A DNA stretch of 64,000 nucleotides from an uncultured Eubacteriales bacterium (GTDB lineage Bacteria > Bacillota > Clostridia > Christensenellales > UMGS416), in contig UQLW01000002.1 of NCBI GenBank assembly GCA_900542005.1, positions 75,216 to 139,215 of the forward strand, in the 5' to 3' direction. The translations under genes and the position numbers were made by a program. This document shows, in pieces, positions 1-7,814 of the stretch. The notes under the pieces are model-generated. The model was given only the letters and a program-made list of their open reading frames with translations. It was not told the origin of the DNA and did not search any database. The stretch's first letter is position 1; every line of letters begins with the position of its first letter.

Positions 1-294
1 TGCGATAAAAAGCGGCAAAAGGCCCAAAATCAAGGCATGATGGTAAATCGGCTTATTCTGACCGAAGCGTCTGCGGCATACCTGATAAATAGCGATTACA
101 TGCCATTCAACAAATAGATAAACAATTAAATAGAATAGCTGAATTGGTTCTTCTCTATAGATAATATATACCCAAAAAAGTGACAGGAGCATCGCATAAT
201 GCTTAATCCGCTTCCCCATTAACCCCAGTACAACAGCCGGAACAAGCGCGATCAGCAAAAGGATAAAAAACGCCAGTCCATCATAAAATGTCAT
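1..294 (-). CDS. dltB: DltB, MBOAT-family D-alanyl transfer protein (N-terminal part, runs off the window)
   Basis: The reading frame starts with ATG at 294 and stays open to base 1, giving the first 98 residues. It begins MTFYDGLAFFILLL and continues with hydrophobic segments, one of which contains the RIKHYAMLLSLF-type stretch seen at the DltB N terminus. DltB is a membrane-bound O-acyltransferase that moves D-alanine from the carrier protein DltC toward teichoic acids. Its start codon overlaps the dltA stop in an ATGA (291-294), the usual dltA-dltB arrangement, which supports the call. The rest of the operon (dltC, dltD) would lie outside the window. Identification rests on the order and the partial sequence. 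Confidence 0.8.
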   Translation of the reverse strand, partial: MTFYDGLAFFILLLIALVPAVVLGLMGKRIKHYAMLLSLFWVYIIYREEPIQLFYLIVYLFVEWHVIAIYQVCRRRFGQNKPIYHHALILGLLPLFIA

Positions 295-1802
295 ACGTCC
301 ATCTCCTGCAGCCGTCGCCGGTCCGCCTTACCGTTAGCTGTCATAGGGATTTCGTCCACAAATACGATTTTTCGTGGAATCATATAATCCGGCACGAAGC
401 TCGCCATTTGCTTCTTTACCTTTTTTTGCAGTTGGAGGTTATGATCCGCAGAACGATCATACACACAAAAGGCCTTGATATACCGTACCTTTCCCTCATC
501 CATAATAGGAAGCGCCACTGCCTTCTGAACGCCTTCTACTTTCATAAGATTCTTTTCTACATCCTCAAGCTCCATTCGATATCCATGAAGCTTAATTTGA
601 AGATCAATCCGTCCGCAATAGAAGAGCTGACCGTTCAGAAGATACCCCTTATCCCCCGTGCGATAGGCACGCTGCGGCTTTCCGCCAATTATTCCGCGAA
701 AAAAACGTTTTTTCGTTTCTTCTGCATTGTGGAGGTATCCCACGCTTACAGTGTCGCCAAAGATTACTATCTCGCCCTTTTCCCCATCAGCTAGCACCTG
801 GTCCCCATCCATAATCTGAATAGTTGTCCCTGGCTTCGCATGGCCCACAGGAATCGGATTATATGTTTCAAGCATGGTATGATCTACCAATGTTTCGGTC
901 ACTGCAACGGTGCTCTCTGTCGGTCCGTAAGTATTATAAATCTCCGCTTTCGGAAAGCGTGCCAGCAAGCCTGCAGCCGTTTTATTGGTTAGTACCTCTC
1001 CACAGAACAGGAACAGCCTAATATTCGGCATAAGCACTTCGCTAAAGCTCGGGTCAGCCAAGCATACATCTGCAAAGGAGGGCGTGGAAACCCATACCGC
1101 TGCCCCGGATTGCTCCAATGCAGCAAAGAGCCGCTTATAGTCAGATTGCGTCGCCTTATCAATCATATACAGGCTGGACTCGCTGGCCAAGCACATATAC
1201 AGATCCATCACGGAGAGATCAAAAGAAAAGGGGGCTTGATTGATAAAGCAAGTGTTCGTTTTAGAGAGGCTTCCAATGGAAAGCGCCCAAGCAACAAATT
1301 GATTCAGAGCATGGTATGTAATCTGAACGCCCTTGGGGGTACCCGTGCTACCTGATGTGAAGATAATATAGAATACATCGTCATCCTTTACATAGTATTC
1401 TTTATCCATCATATGCGTTTTTTCTGGCGCAATTTGATCATACATTGAGGGAAGATGCATACTGGCAACGCCCTGGGGAGCTTCTATCGCTTCGGTTGTG
1501 ATAATCACCGGCGGTTGAACGGACTGAATAATCGCATCCACTCGATTTACAGGAACGCTGATATCAATCGGGACATAAGCGTGTCCTGATTTCGCACAAG
1601 CCAGGAAAGCAACAATCATCCATGGACTTTTATGCCCATATACAACAATAGGATCCTGATTATCTACATAATTCTGACTGATCCAATAAGCCAGATTTTC
1701 TGATTTCTGCCATAGCTCGCGATAGGATAGGCTTCCTTCCGCACTGATTAACGCCGTCCGATCCGATAGCCGGTACGCCCAAAGAGTCTCAAGAATCTTC
1801 AT
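291..1802 (-). CDS. dltA: D-alanine--D-alanyl carrier protein ligase DltA
   Basis: This adenylation enzyme activates D-alanine with ATP and loads it on DltC for teichoic acid D-alanylation in the cytoplasm. The sequence has the AMP-binding signature FTSGSTGTPKGVQ near residue 150, YNTYGPTES around residue 290, YRTGD near 380 and the C-terminal catalytic lysine in MTANGKADRR. The length of 503 residues is normal for DltA. The ATG at 1802 (MKILETLWAYR) is preferred because GAGGA lies 9 bases upstream; the ATG at 1811 directly abuts that site. It is coupled to dltB by a 4-base overlap. Base composition is clearly more AT-rich than in the flanking genes to the right. A sigma-A-like promoter lies at 1962-1990. 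Confidence 0.95.
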   Translation of the reverse strand: MKILETLWAYRLSDRTALISAEGSLSYRELWQKSENLAYWISQNYVDNQDPIVVYGHKSPWMIVAFLACAKSGHAYVPIDISVPVNRVDAIIQSVQPPVIITTEAIEAPQGVASMHLPSMYDQIAPEKTHMMDKEYYVKDDDVFYIIFTSGSTGTPKGVQITYHALNQFVAWALSIGSLSKTNTCFINQAPFSFDLSVMDLYMCLASESSLYMIDKATQSDYKRLFAALEQSGAAVWVSTPSFADVCLADPSFSEVLMPNIRLFLFCGEVLTNKTAAGLLARFPKAEIYNTYGPTESTVAVTETLVDHTMLETYNPIPVGHAKPGTTIQIMDGDQVLADGEKGEIVIFGDTVSVGYLHNAEETKKRFFRGIIGGKPQRAYRTGDKGYLLNGQLFYCGRIDLQIKLHGYRMELEDVEKNLMKVEGVQKAVALPIMDEGKVRYIKAFCVYDRSADHNLQLQKKVKKQMASFVPDYMIPRKIVFVDEIPMTANGKADRRRLQEMDV

Positions 1803-1961
1803 TCCAATCATTCCTCATAAAGATAGTGACGTCGCATTTCAGCATGTAGCATGTGAGAATTCATCGTGTAGCAATCTTACTGGACGATAAGGATTACTTT
1901 TTTCGCCAGATATCTAAGCTCGCCTAATCTCACTCATACGCATCAATACAGCAATAGTTGC

Positions 1962-1990
1962 ATTATAGATGATATGTCACAAAAAGTAAA
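1962..1990 (-). promoter_or_regulatory. Probable sigma-A promoter of the dlt operon
   Basis: On the minus strand TTTACT (1990-1985) is followed after 17 bases by TATAAT (1967-1962). The predicted transcript starts near 1955 and has an untranslated leader of about 150 bases before dltA. The leader is AT-rich, and I see no riboswitch fold in it. Confidence 0.55.
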
Positions 1991-2017
1991 GATTGCATTC
2001 CATGCTGCATCATTTAA

Positions 2018-2072
2018 CCCTAAGCGCCCAATAAGCTCCCGAAGTATTCGGGAGCTTATTGGGCGCTTAGGG
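2018..2072. repeat. Perfect 26-bp inverted repeat with a 3-base loop
   Basis: Bases 2018-2043 are the exact reverse complement of 2047-2072, with loop GTA. The hairpin begins 3 bases after the stop of the DUF3343 gene (2076) and lies upstream of the dlt promoter. There is no T-run on either side, so it is not a textbook intrinsic terminator. It also sits at the point where base composition changes from AT-rich (dlt) to GC-rich. Confidence 0.85.
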
Positions 2073-2075
2073 CAT

Positions 2076-2354
2076 CTATCGCTTATACAACGGTACAACC
2101 TTCAGCTGCGTCCCCTGCCACACGCCCCGGTAAAAGCCCACCAGGGACCCCAGGCTGGCCCGGTAGGTCTCATAGGTACGCAGCACGCGGTCATAGTCGC
2201 CCTCGTTAAAGCGCACCGATACGCCGCAGCCGATGGCAATTTCATGGGGCGTATTGATAACGTGGGCCATAAGGCCCTGACGCACCAGAAGGGATTCAAA
2301 AAACTGGACCTGCTGCCGGGACCGGAAGGCCGCTATTGCCAAGGTTTCACTCAT
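2076..2354 (-). CDS. DUF3343 domain protein (putative sulfur/selenium carrier-like)
   Basis: This 92-residue cytosolic protein begins MSETLAIAAFRSRQQ and has the family hallmark pattern of an N-terminal FRS strand, a TPHEIAIGCG turn with a conserved cysteine (Cys in GCG), and a following VRF strand. DUF3343 proteins are usually about 80 residues long and are often encoded beside EF2568-type cysteine desulfurases and selenium-metabolism genes, where they are suspected to carry persulfide or selenium. The start at 2354 is chosen because GGAGG lies 8 bases upstream; an in-frame ATG at 2423 lacks a site. The gene is divergent from the cysteine desulfurase at 2470, which matches the known association. 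The biochemical role is inferred. Confidence 0.8.
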   Translation of the reverse strand: MSETLAIAAFRSRQQVQFFESLLVRQGLMAHVINTPHEIAIGCGVSVRFNEGDYDRVLRTYETYRASLGSLVGFYRGVWQGTQLKVVPLYKR

Positions 2355-2469
2355 CGAAACATCCTCCAACTCAATATTATGAAATTTCCGGGCCTGGACA
2401 CGGTTCAGTTCCCTTTCTTTCACAATATATTATATTGAGATTGAAGCTTAAAGGTGAGGAGGAACGCTC

Positions 2470-3612
2470 ATGATCTATCTGGATAATGCCGCGACCAGCT
2501 GGCCCAAGCCCAGCGGCGTGGCCAAAACCATGCAGGAGGCGCTGACACGCTGCGGGAACCCCGGCCGCAGCGGGCACCGTATGTCGCTGGACGCGGGCCG
2601 TATCCTGCTGGGCTGCCGCGAGGCCCTGGCCCAGCTGCTGCACGTTGCCGACCCGCTGTCGGTGCTCTTTTGCCTGAACTGTACCGATGGCCTTAATATC
2701 GCCATCAAGGGGCTGCTGCCCAAGGGCGGCCATGTGGTGACGACCGCGCTGGAGCATAACGCGGTATTGCGTCCGCTGGGCACGCTGCGCCAGCGGGGGC
2801 TCGTGCAGTTCGACGCCGCCCCCTTTACCCCCAACGGGCAAGTTACCCCCAGCGCCCTTGAGGCCCTCATCCGCCCGGATACCCGCCTGGCTGTTATAAC
2901 CCATGTATCCAATGTGACCGGCATGGTGCAGCCGCTGGAGGAGATTATCCCCATGTTCCACCGCCATGGGATACCGGTGGTGGTGGATGGCGCCCAGAGC
3001 GCCGGTCACATCCCCCTCGATCTCGACCGGCTGGGCGCAGACGCCTATGTGACCGCCGGGCATAAAGGGCTATTGGGCCCTCAGGGCGTAGGCATTATGG
3101 TCCTTTCTCCCAGTTGCCGCCCCCTTACCCTGCGGGAAGGCGGCACCGGTTCCGCCTCGCTGGAGCTGACCCAGCCCCAGGAGCTGCCCGACCGCTATGA
3201 ATGCGGTACCGCCGCCACCCCCGCTATCGCCGGGTTATGGGCCGCCGTCGAATTCCTGCAGCGCTTTGAGACGGTACTCATGGCTCAGGAGCAGCGCCTG
3301 CGGACGCAGCTGCTGGAGGGGCTGTCATCCATTGACCACGTCCGCCTGCTTACGCCTGCGGATTCCACCCTGCCCGGCGTCGGCGTGGTCAGCTTTACGC
3401 TGGGCGACATGGACTCCTCAGCCGTAGGGGATTATCTGGAGCAGCGGTATATGATCGCCTGCCGCCCGGGGCTTCACTGCGCGCCTCTGGTGCATCGCGC
3501 CATGGGGACAGCCCAAAACGGCGCCATCCGCTTTTCCATTGGCGCCTTTACCACTGAGCGGGAAATCCAGCGGGCTGTGGCGGCCGTGGCAGCGCTGGCT
3601 GAAAGCCTGTAA
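2470..3612 (+). CDS. Cysteine desulfurase family protein (class V aminotransferase, EF2568-like)
   Basis: This PLP enzyme is expected to take sulfur or selenium from (seleno)cysteine. The N terminus MIYLDNAATSWPKP is typical of the family. The PLP lysine is Lys199 in AGHKGLLGP and the catalytic cysteine is Cys337 in GLHCAP. The length is 380 residues, as in the TIGR01977/EF2568 subfamily rather than IscS. That subfamily often accompanies DUF3343 and selenium-dependent molybdenum hydroxylase genes, and a DUF3343 gene is divergent here. No selD or hydroxylase gene lies in the window. GAGGAGG precedes the ATG. The in-vivo sulfur or selenium acceptor cannot be read from the sequence. Confidence 0.88.
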   Translation: MIYLDNAATSWPKPSGVAKTMQEALTRCGNPGRSGHRMSLDAGRILLGCREALAQLLHVADPLSVLFCLNCTDGLNIAIKGLLPKGGHVVTTALEHNAVLRPLGTLRQRGLVQFDAAPFTPNGQVTPSALEALIRPDTRLAVITHVSNVTGMVQPLEEIIPMFHRHGIPVVVDGAQSAGHIPLDLDRLGADAYVTAGHKGLLGPQGVGIMVLSPSCRPLTLREGGTGSASLELTQPQELPDRYECGTAATPAIAGLWAAVEFLQRFETVLMAQEQRLRTQLLEGLSSIDHVRLLTPADSTLPGVGVVSFTLGDMDSSAVGDYLEQRYMIACRPGLHCAPLVHRAMGTAQNGAIRFSIGAFTTEREIQRAVAAVAALAESL

Positions 3613-3640
3613 AAAAGGCGGGCAGCCTGCGCTGTCCGCC
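3611..3640 (-). terminator. Intrinsic terminator of the DUF2500 gene
   Basis: GGCGG and CCGCC arms (3617-3621 and 3636-3640), extended by an inner CAG/CTG pair, are followed on the minus strand by six T residues. The T-run overlaps the stop codon of the convergent cysteine desulfurase. Confidence 0.65.
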
Positions 3641-3660
3641 GATCCTTGTCTTTTGCGGGC

Positions 3661-4035
3661 TTATGATATATCCTGATCCCTGCAGATCCGCTCAAAACCC
3701 AAATACCGCGCCCCCTGGAAGGTAAGCTTACCCAGGTCCGCTTCCGCCAGCAGCGCATATTGCTCGCCCGTCATGGCAAGCTCCATCCTGTCGCCGCTTT
3801 CCACCTCAAAGGTTGCATAATAGCGGGTTGAGGCCATGGTATTGCGCCCGCCGGAAACCTGTGTACGCTTCCCTGTTATCTTAGCTGGCACGGTCAGCAC
3901 CGGGCTTGCGTTATCCTGCCGCCACCGCCGCACATTCCGCAGCAGCGTTGTCAGGATGACGCCGAACACCAGGATAAAAACGGCGAAAAAAAGCACGGGA
4001 AACAGGCTGAAGATCAGATCGCTGGCCCTAGACAT
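3661..4035 (-). CDS. DUF2500 domain-containing membrane protein
   Basis: This 124-residue protein has one N-terminal transmembrane segment (about residues 8-30, FSLFPVLFFAVFILVFGVIL) followed by a small soluble domain with the DUF2500 pattern: VPAKITGKRTQV, a YYATFEVESGDRMEL strand pair and the closing LTFQGARYLGFER. The function of the family is unknown. The N-terminal segment suggests membrane anchoring. The start is supported by GGGAGGG 9 bases upstream. A promoter-like pair lies at 4070-4098, so it is probably transcribed separately from ylzJ although on the same strand. Confidence 0.8.
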   Translation of the reverse strand: MSRASDLIFSLFPVLFFAVFILVFGVILTTLLRNVRRWRQDNASPVLTVPAKITGKRTQVSGGRNTMASTRYYATFEVESGDRMELAMTGEQYALLAEADLGKLTFQGARYLGFERICRDQDIS

Positions 4036-4069
4036 ACCATAATACCCTCCCTGTGGTCAGGATGGGCCT

Positions 4070-4098
4070 ATGGTACCACAGCTTTGCCCTGCTGGCAA
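4070..4098 (-). promoter_or_regulatory. Probable sigma-A promoter of the DUF2500 gene
   Basis: On the minus strand TTGCCA (4098-4093) and TACCAT (4075-4070) are separated by 17 bases, just after the ylzJ stop codon and about 35 bases before the DUF2500 ribosome binding site. Confidence 0.45.
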
Positions 4099-4101
4099 GC
4101 G

Positions 4102-4302
4102 CTATCTGCCCAGCCGCCCGCCGGGAACCCGCTCATGGAACCGGAGGAATACGGCCGGGTCGCTGGACAATACCGTCGTCACAACGCCTTCCTTCCCCAC
4201 CAAAAGCTCAGTATTCTCCCACTTCAGCCTGGCCAGGGGCTCGGTCTGGGGCGTGTCTGCGCCCTGCCAAAGGGCGTCTGCCCCTATGATGGTGTAGAGC
4301 AT
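4102..4302 (-). CDS. ylzJ: YlzJ-like protein
   Basis: This 66-residue protein (MLYTIIGADALWQG at the start) matches the small YlzJ family, which in Bacillus and many Clostridia directly follows the ClpP-like protease gene tepA. Its position here is the same: it overlaps the tepA 3' end by 19 bases (4284-4302). The ATG at 4302 has GGAGG seven bases upstream inside tepA. An in-frame ATG at 4338 would add 12 residues but has no site. Function is unknown; membership in a sporulation cluster suggests a minor role in sporulation or translocation. Confidence 0.75.
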   Translation of the reverse strand: MLYTIIGADALWQGADTPQTEPLARLKWENTELLVGKEGVVTTVLSSDPAVFLRFHERVPGGRLGR

Positions 4303-5015
4303 GGCTTTTCCTCCTGGGCAATCAGATCCCGCAGGCATTCCATAGCCTGGTGCAGGCTTCCCATACGGTCGATCAGGCCGCAGTTCACCGCCTCCTCGCC
4401 TACAAGGATGGTGCCAATATCGTTGGCCAGCGTATCGGTCGACTGCATCAGCGCCATAAAGCGCTCCCGCTGGATACGGGAATGCTGACAGACAAAGGAG
4501 ACGACCCGCTCCTGCATACGGTTGAGGTAATCATAGGTCTGGCTGACCCCCAATACGAGGCCTGTCATCCGGATCGGATGCACCGTCATGGTCGCGGTAG
4601 GCGCGATAAAGGAGCGCCGGGCGCTGACAGCCAGCGGCACGCCGATGCTGTGCCCGCCGCCCAGCACCAGGGAGACCGAGGGCTTTTGCATTCCAGCAAT
4701 CATCTCGGCAATCGCCAGGCCCGCTTCCACATCGCCCCCTACCGTATTGAGCAACACCAAAAAGCCCTTGATATCCGGATTTTCCTCAATGGCGATGAGC
4801 ATAGGCAGAATATGCTCATATTTTGTCGTTTTGTTGTGGGGCGGCAGCACCATATGCCCTTCGATCTGTCCCACAATGGTCAGGCAGTGAATAGGGCTGG
4901 AATCCTTGCCTACCGGCAGGATTGTCCCCAGGCTTTCGATCTGCCCCAGCTTATCCTGCTGCGGCCCGGTTTCAGGCTGCGCTTCATCATTGCGCAGCGA
5001 ATTTCTATCTTGCAT
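4284..5015 (-). CDS. tepA: ClpP/TepA-type serine protease (translocation-enhancing protein)
   Basis: This 243-residue protein belongs to the ClpP/crotonase fold branch named after B. subtilis TepA (YmfB). Visible motifs are GLLVLLNTVGGDVEAGLAIAE-like region (written here as NTVGGDVEAG), LVLGGGHSIGVPLAVSA carrying the active-site serine, and MTVHPIRMTG carrying the histidine. The N-terminal 40 residues are charged and probably disordered. It lies between dapG and ylzJ as in Bacillus, within a sporulation operon. Its ribosome binding site (GGGGTGATCC) is inside an 11-bp stem at 5021-5048, so translation may depend on upstream ribosomes or on melting of that hairpin. Confidence 0.85.
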   Translation of the reverse strand: MQDRNSLRNDEAQPETGPQQDKLGQIESLGTILPVGKDSSPIHCLTIVGQIEGHMVLPPHNKTTKYEHILPMLIAIEENPDIKGFLVLLNTVGGDVEAGLAIAEMIAGMQKPSVSLVLGGGHSIGVPLAVSARRSFIAPTATMTVHPIRMTGLVLGVSQTYDYLNRMQERVVSFVCQHSRIQRERFMALMQSTDTLANDIGTILVGEEAVNCGLIDRMGSLHQAMECLRDLIAQEEKPCSTPS

Positions 5016-5020
5016 AGGAT

Positions 5021-5048
5021 CACCCCGGGAATAGCTTTTCCCGGGGTG
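5021..5048 (-). promoter_or_regulatory. Hairpin covering the tepA Shine-Dalgarno sequence
   Basis: An 11-bp perfect stem (5021-5031 with 5038-5048) occupies the dapG-tepA gap. On the minus strand its 3' arm ends in GGGGTG, continuing to GATCCT and the tepA ATG, so the ribosome binding site is paired. No T-run follows on the minus strand, so it does not look like a terminator for dapG. Confidence 0.6.
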
Positions 5049-5054
5049 GGTTTT

Positions 5055-6275
5055 CTATGCGCCGGCCGAAGGGCCGTCCAATCCGAACTCATGATGCAGC
5101 GCCCGCATAGCCGTATCTGCCTGGCTGCTGGGCACCAGGCAGGATATGGTGGTATGGGAATCCGCCGTCTGCAGCAGCGTGACGCCCGCCTCCAGCAGCG
5201 TACGGGTAATGCGGCTCATCACACCCGGACGCCCCCGCATCCTCGCCCCGATGACCGACACCTTGGTGCAGTCCCGGCTGATCCAATAATCCAGGCCAAG
5301 CGCTTCGGCCGCTGTCACCGCCTGCTCGGTCCTCTCCTCCTCAATGGTAACCGAGCAATGGTCCTCGCCCAGGTTAATGAGATCTACCGATATCCCCTGG
5401 CTGGCAAGACGTTCCAGCAGCTGCGATTGCTGAACCGGCGTTGCCTGCCTCACCCGCAGTTGGGTCCGGCCGGTCATTTGAGCCACCGCGCTGAGCACAT
5501 CGCCGTACAGATGGCGCTCCGGGGCCAGTACGCCTGCGCTGATCCGCGTACCAGGATGATCCGAAAAGGTGTTGCGCACAATAAGGTCGAGCCCTGCCTG
5601 CTGCGCTACCTCCACAGCCCTGGGATGCAGCACATGGGCGCCCTGATCCGCCATCTGGAAAACCTCCCCGTAGCTGATTTCCTTCAACACCTGGGCGGTT
5701 TCCACAACGCGGGGATCCGCCGTCATGATGCCGTCCACGTCGGTAAAGATCTCCACGCAGCTGGCATCCAGCGCGTGTCCCAGGAGCGCCGCGGTAATAT
5801 CGCTGCCGCCGCGCCCCAGCGTCACGATCTCGCCGTCCAGCGTCGCACCCTGGAAACCCGTCACCACAGGTATGATGCCCCGCTCCAGCAGCTGCGTCAG
5901 CCGCACGGGCTGCAGCCTCAGGCAGCGCCCCTGCCCATAGCTGTCATCTGTGACAATGCCGGCCTGCGCGCCGGTCAGGGCGCAGGCCGCGTGGCCGGCT
6001 TCCCGTAGGCAATCGGCAAAAACCGCGCTGGAGATGACTTCTCCGCAGGAGATGAGCAGGTCCCGGTCCCGCAGCCAGCCATCGTCGCCCTGGGGCCGGA
6101 TCAATCCCGCCAGCGTGTCGGTGGCATAGGGCGCGCCGCTGCGCCCCATAGCCGATACCACAACGACAGGCCGGGCGCCGGCATCTATGGCCTCCTGCAC
6201 CTTGGCGGCCGCTGCCTGCCGGCCCTCCGGCGTACTCACCGAGGTGCCTCCGAATTTCTGAACAATAATCTTCAA
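5055..6275 (-). CDS. dapG: Aspartate kinase (DapG type)
   Basis: Aspartokinase phosphorylates L-aspartate, the first step toward diaminopimelate, lysine and dipicolinate. The N terminus KIIVQKFGGTSV is the family signature. GRGGSDITAALLG and EIFTDVDGIMTADPR follow, and two ACT domains occupy roughly residues 260-400, consistent with feedback control by an amino acid. The length of 406 residues equals that of B. subtilis DapG. The start codon is TTG, preceded by GGGGAGGATCAAG. It lies 13 bases downstream of dpaB, matching the dpaA-dpaB-(asd)-dapG order of Bacillus but without asd and dapA here. Confidence 0.93.
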   Translation of the reverse strand: MKIIVQKFGGTSVSTPEGRQAAAAKVQEAIDAGARPVVVVSAMGRSGAPYATDTLAGLIRPQGDDGWLRDRDLLISCGEVISSAVFADCLREAGHAACALTGAQAGIVTDDSYGQGRCLRLQPVRLTQLLERGIIPVVTGFQGATLDGEIVTLGRGGSDITAALLGHALDASCVEIFTDVDGIMTADPRVVETAQVLKEISYGEVFQMADQGAHVLHPRAVEVAQQAGLDLIVRNTFSDHPGTRISAGVLAPERHLYGDVLSAVAQMTGRTQLRVRQATPVQQSQLLERLASQGISVDLINLGEDHCSVTIEEERTEQAVTAAEALGLDYWISRDCTKVSVIGARMRGRPGVMSRITRTLLEAGVTLLQTADSHTTISCLVPSSQADTAMRALHHEFGLDGPSAGA

Positions 6276-6288
6276 CTTGATCCTCCCC

Positions 6289-6873
6289 TTAATATGGGAT
6301 AAGCAGCGGCTGTAGCTGTTTGCCCTGCAGCGCCCCTTGGCAGGTTACCACAATTTGGTCCATATGTGCAACCAAGGAATTGGGTTTCCCCTCCGCGTCA
6401 TCCTGGCCAAAGGGTACAAAATAATAGTGCTTTCGGTTCAGCAGCTGCCCCAGGTTGGCAGCGCTTCCACTCAAACCGTCGTTGGTTGACACGGCAATCA
6501 CAACGGGGCGGGCATTGCGCAGATGCGATTTGACTGCCATCGTTACCGGCGTATCGATAATGCCCTGGGCAAGCTTGCCCAGCGTGTTCCCTGTGCAGGG
6601 CGCAACCAGCATAAGGTCCAGACACCGCTTGGGCCCAATGGGTTCTACCTGCGTCAGGCTGTCCCAGGGTTCGTTTCCCGTTATAGCATACACCTTTTCC
6701 CGGAAATCATCAGCCCGGAAGAACCGCGTATCCTCCCGGCACACGACCGGCGAAAAAATCGGCTGCACCCATGCTCCCAGGCTGACCAGCCGGACCATTT
6801 CCGGTAGGATTTTGGAAAAGGTACAGAAGGAGCCGGTCACCGCAAAGCCAATACGCACACCCTCAAGATTCAT
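6289..6873 (-). CDS. dpaB: Dipicolinate synthase subunit B (SpoVFB)
   Basis: This flavoprotein-like subunit works with DpaA to make dipicolinate in the mother cell, the calcium chelator stored in the spore core. The 194-residue protein has VRIGFAVTGSFCTFSK near the N terminus, LDLMLVAPCTGNTLGKLA in the middle and RPVVIAVSTNDGLSG. These are the conserved segments of SpoVFB. ATG at 6873 is preferred, with GAGGAGG a few bases upstream; ATGs at 6876 and 6888 are in frame. Its start overlaps the dpaA end by 11 bases, indicating translational coupling. Confidence 0.93.
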   Translation of the reverse strand: MNLEGVRIGFAVTGSFCTFSKILPEMVRLVSLGAWVQPIFSPVVCREDTRFFRADDFREKVYAITGNEPWDSLTQVEPIGPKRCLDLMLVAPCTGNTLGKLAQGIIDTPVTMAVKSHLRNARPVVIAVSTNDGLSGSAANLGQLLNRKHYYFVPFGQDDAEGKPNSLVAHMDQIVVTCQGALQGKQLQPLLIPY

Positions 6874-7702
6874 CATGCCCCTCCTCATCCGTCCGCATAA
6901 GCCTTAGCCATGAAGACAGCATCGCTTCCGCCGCCGACAGGGGATAGAGGCGGCCAGGTATAGACGCTTCCATACGGTAATCCAGGCCCAAACGCTCTGC
7001 CTGCGCCTGGTCAATGCCATAGGGCGCCGAGGCCAGCTCCATCAGCCGGCAGCCGCCCTTTAGCAGCTCCAGCTCCCGCCTGCCCAGGACGGGGCTGGGT
7101 ATGGTGTTGAAGATCCAATCCACCCTCGGCAATACAGCGTGCCAGCCCTCGAAATCCCAGGCGTCCAGGCCGGCATAAAATGCCTTCTGTAAGCTTCCGC
7201 CGCTGCGCCCTGCTACGGATACCACCGCTCCCAGGCCCGTCAGCATCTCGCACAGCGCCCGCCCCATATGGCCGTATCCCAGCACCAGGCATCGCTTGCC
7301 AAAAAGGCAACGCCCCCGGCTGCTGGCCAGCACCAGGGCGCCCTCTGCGCTGATCCGCCCGTTCTCATCCAGAAAGCCTTCATCCCGGCTGATCAGCCTA
7401 AGGCGTAAGTCAGGCCTCGCCTGCTCCCACGCCTCTTGCCTTGCTTCGCTCAGGTAGGCAGCAACCCGGACGCCCTGCGGCAGGCGGGACAAAAGCTCCC
7501 CTTCCGTGATCCGGCCCTGAGACCCTGTCAGGCATCTCTGGCTGGCGTCAAGGGTGGGTACTGGGAAAATGATATCCCCAGCCTCATCCAAATCGGGCAT
7601 CACATCGCCCGGTATATAGACGGCCTCGCGGCCCGATTCCTGCAGAAGCTGGGCCAGCATCCGCATACGGCCGTCTCCGCCCCAGCATACAATCTTTTTC
7701 AT
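6863..7702 (-). CDS. dpaA: Dipicolinate synthase subunit A (SpoVFA)
   Basis: DpaA is the NAD(P)-dependent subunit of dipicolinate synthase. The 279-residue protein has a C-terminal Rossmann domain with VLGYGHMGRALCEML around residues 147-161 and RVDWIFNTIPSPVLG; the N-terminal domain starts MKKIVCWGGDGRM. Dipicolinate synthases are present in spore formers, so the organism is inferred to sporulate. It is the first gene of the minus-strand sporulation operon and is preceded by a GGGGG ribosome binding site and a sigma-K-like promoter at 7729-7757. Confidence 0.93.
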   Translation of the reverse strand: MKKIVCWGGDGRMRMLAQLLQESGREAVYIPGDVMPDLDEAGDIIFPVPTLDASQRCLTGSQGRITEGELLSRLPQGVRVAAYLSEARQEAWEQARPDLRLRLISRDEGFLDENGRISAEGALVLASSRGRCLFGKRCLVLGYGHMGRALCEMLTGLGAVVSVAGRSGGSLQKAFYAGLDAWDFEGWHAVLPRVDWIFNTIPSPVLGRRELELLKGGCRLMELASAPYGIDQAQAERLGLDYRMEASIPGRLYPLSAAEAMLSSWLRLMRTDEEGHDES

Positions 7703-7728
7703 CGTATCCCCCTTTATTCATGATACTG

Positions 7729-7757
7729 TAAATTATGCGGGGGTTTCGGGGCATGTT
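7729..7757 (-). promoter_or_regulatory. Probable sigma-K promoter of the dpaA-dpaB-dapG-tepA-ylzJ operon
   Basis: On the minus strand CATAATTTA (7737-7729) fits the sigma-K -10 pattern CATAnnnTA. AAC at 7757-7755 lies 17 bases upstream, fitting the -35 element. In B. subtilis spoVF is sigma-K dependent, so position and pattern agree. The match is by eye. Confidence 0.65.
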
Positions 7758-7814
7758 CCCGGCCGGCCCGGCTTTCTTGCCGTGGCGGCGCGCCGCTGCC
7801 CGGCCGCCGGGCAC

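Noticed and set aside
2018..2072. Intrinsic terminator of the DUF3343 gene
   Set aside because: The stem is perfect, but no T-run follows on either strand, so it is listed as a repeat instead.
4350..6008. Long open frame on the plus strand opposite tepA and dapG
   Set aside because: A GC-rich shadow of the well-supported minus-strand genes; composition and lack of a ribosome site argue against it.
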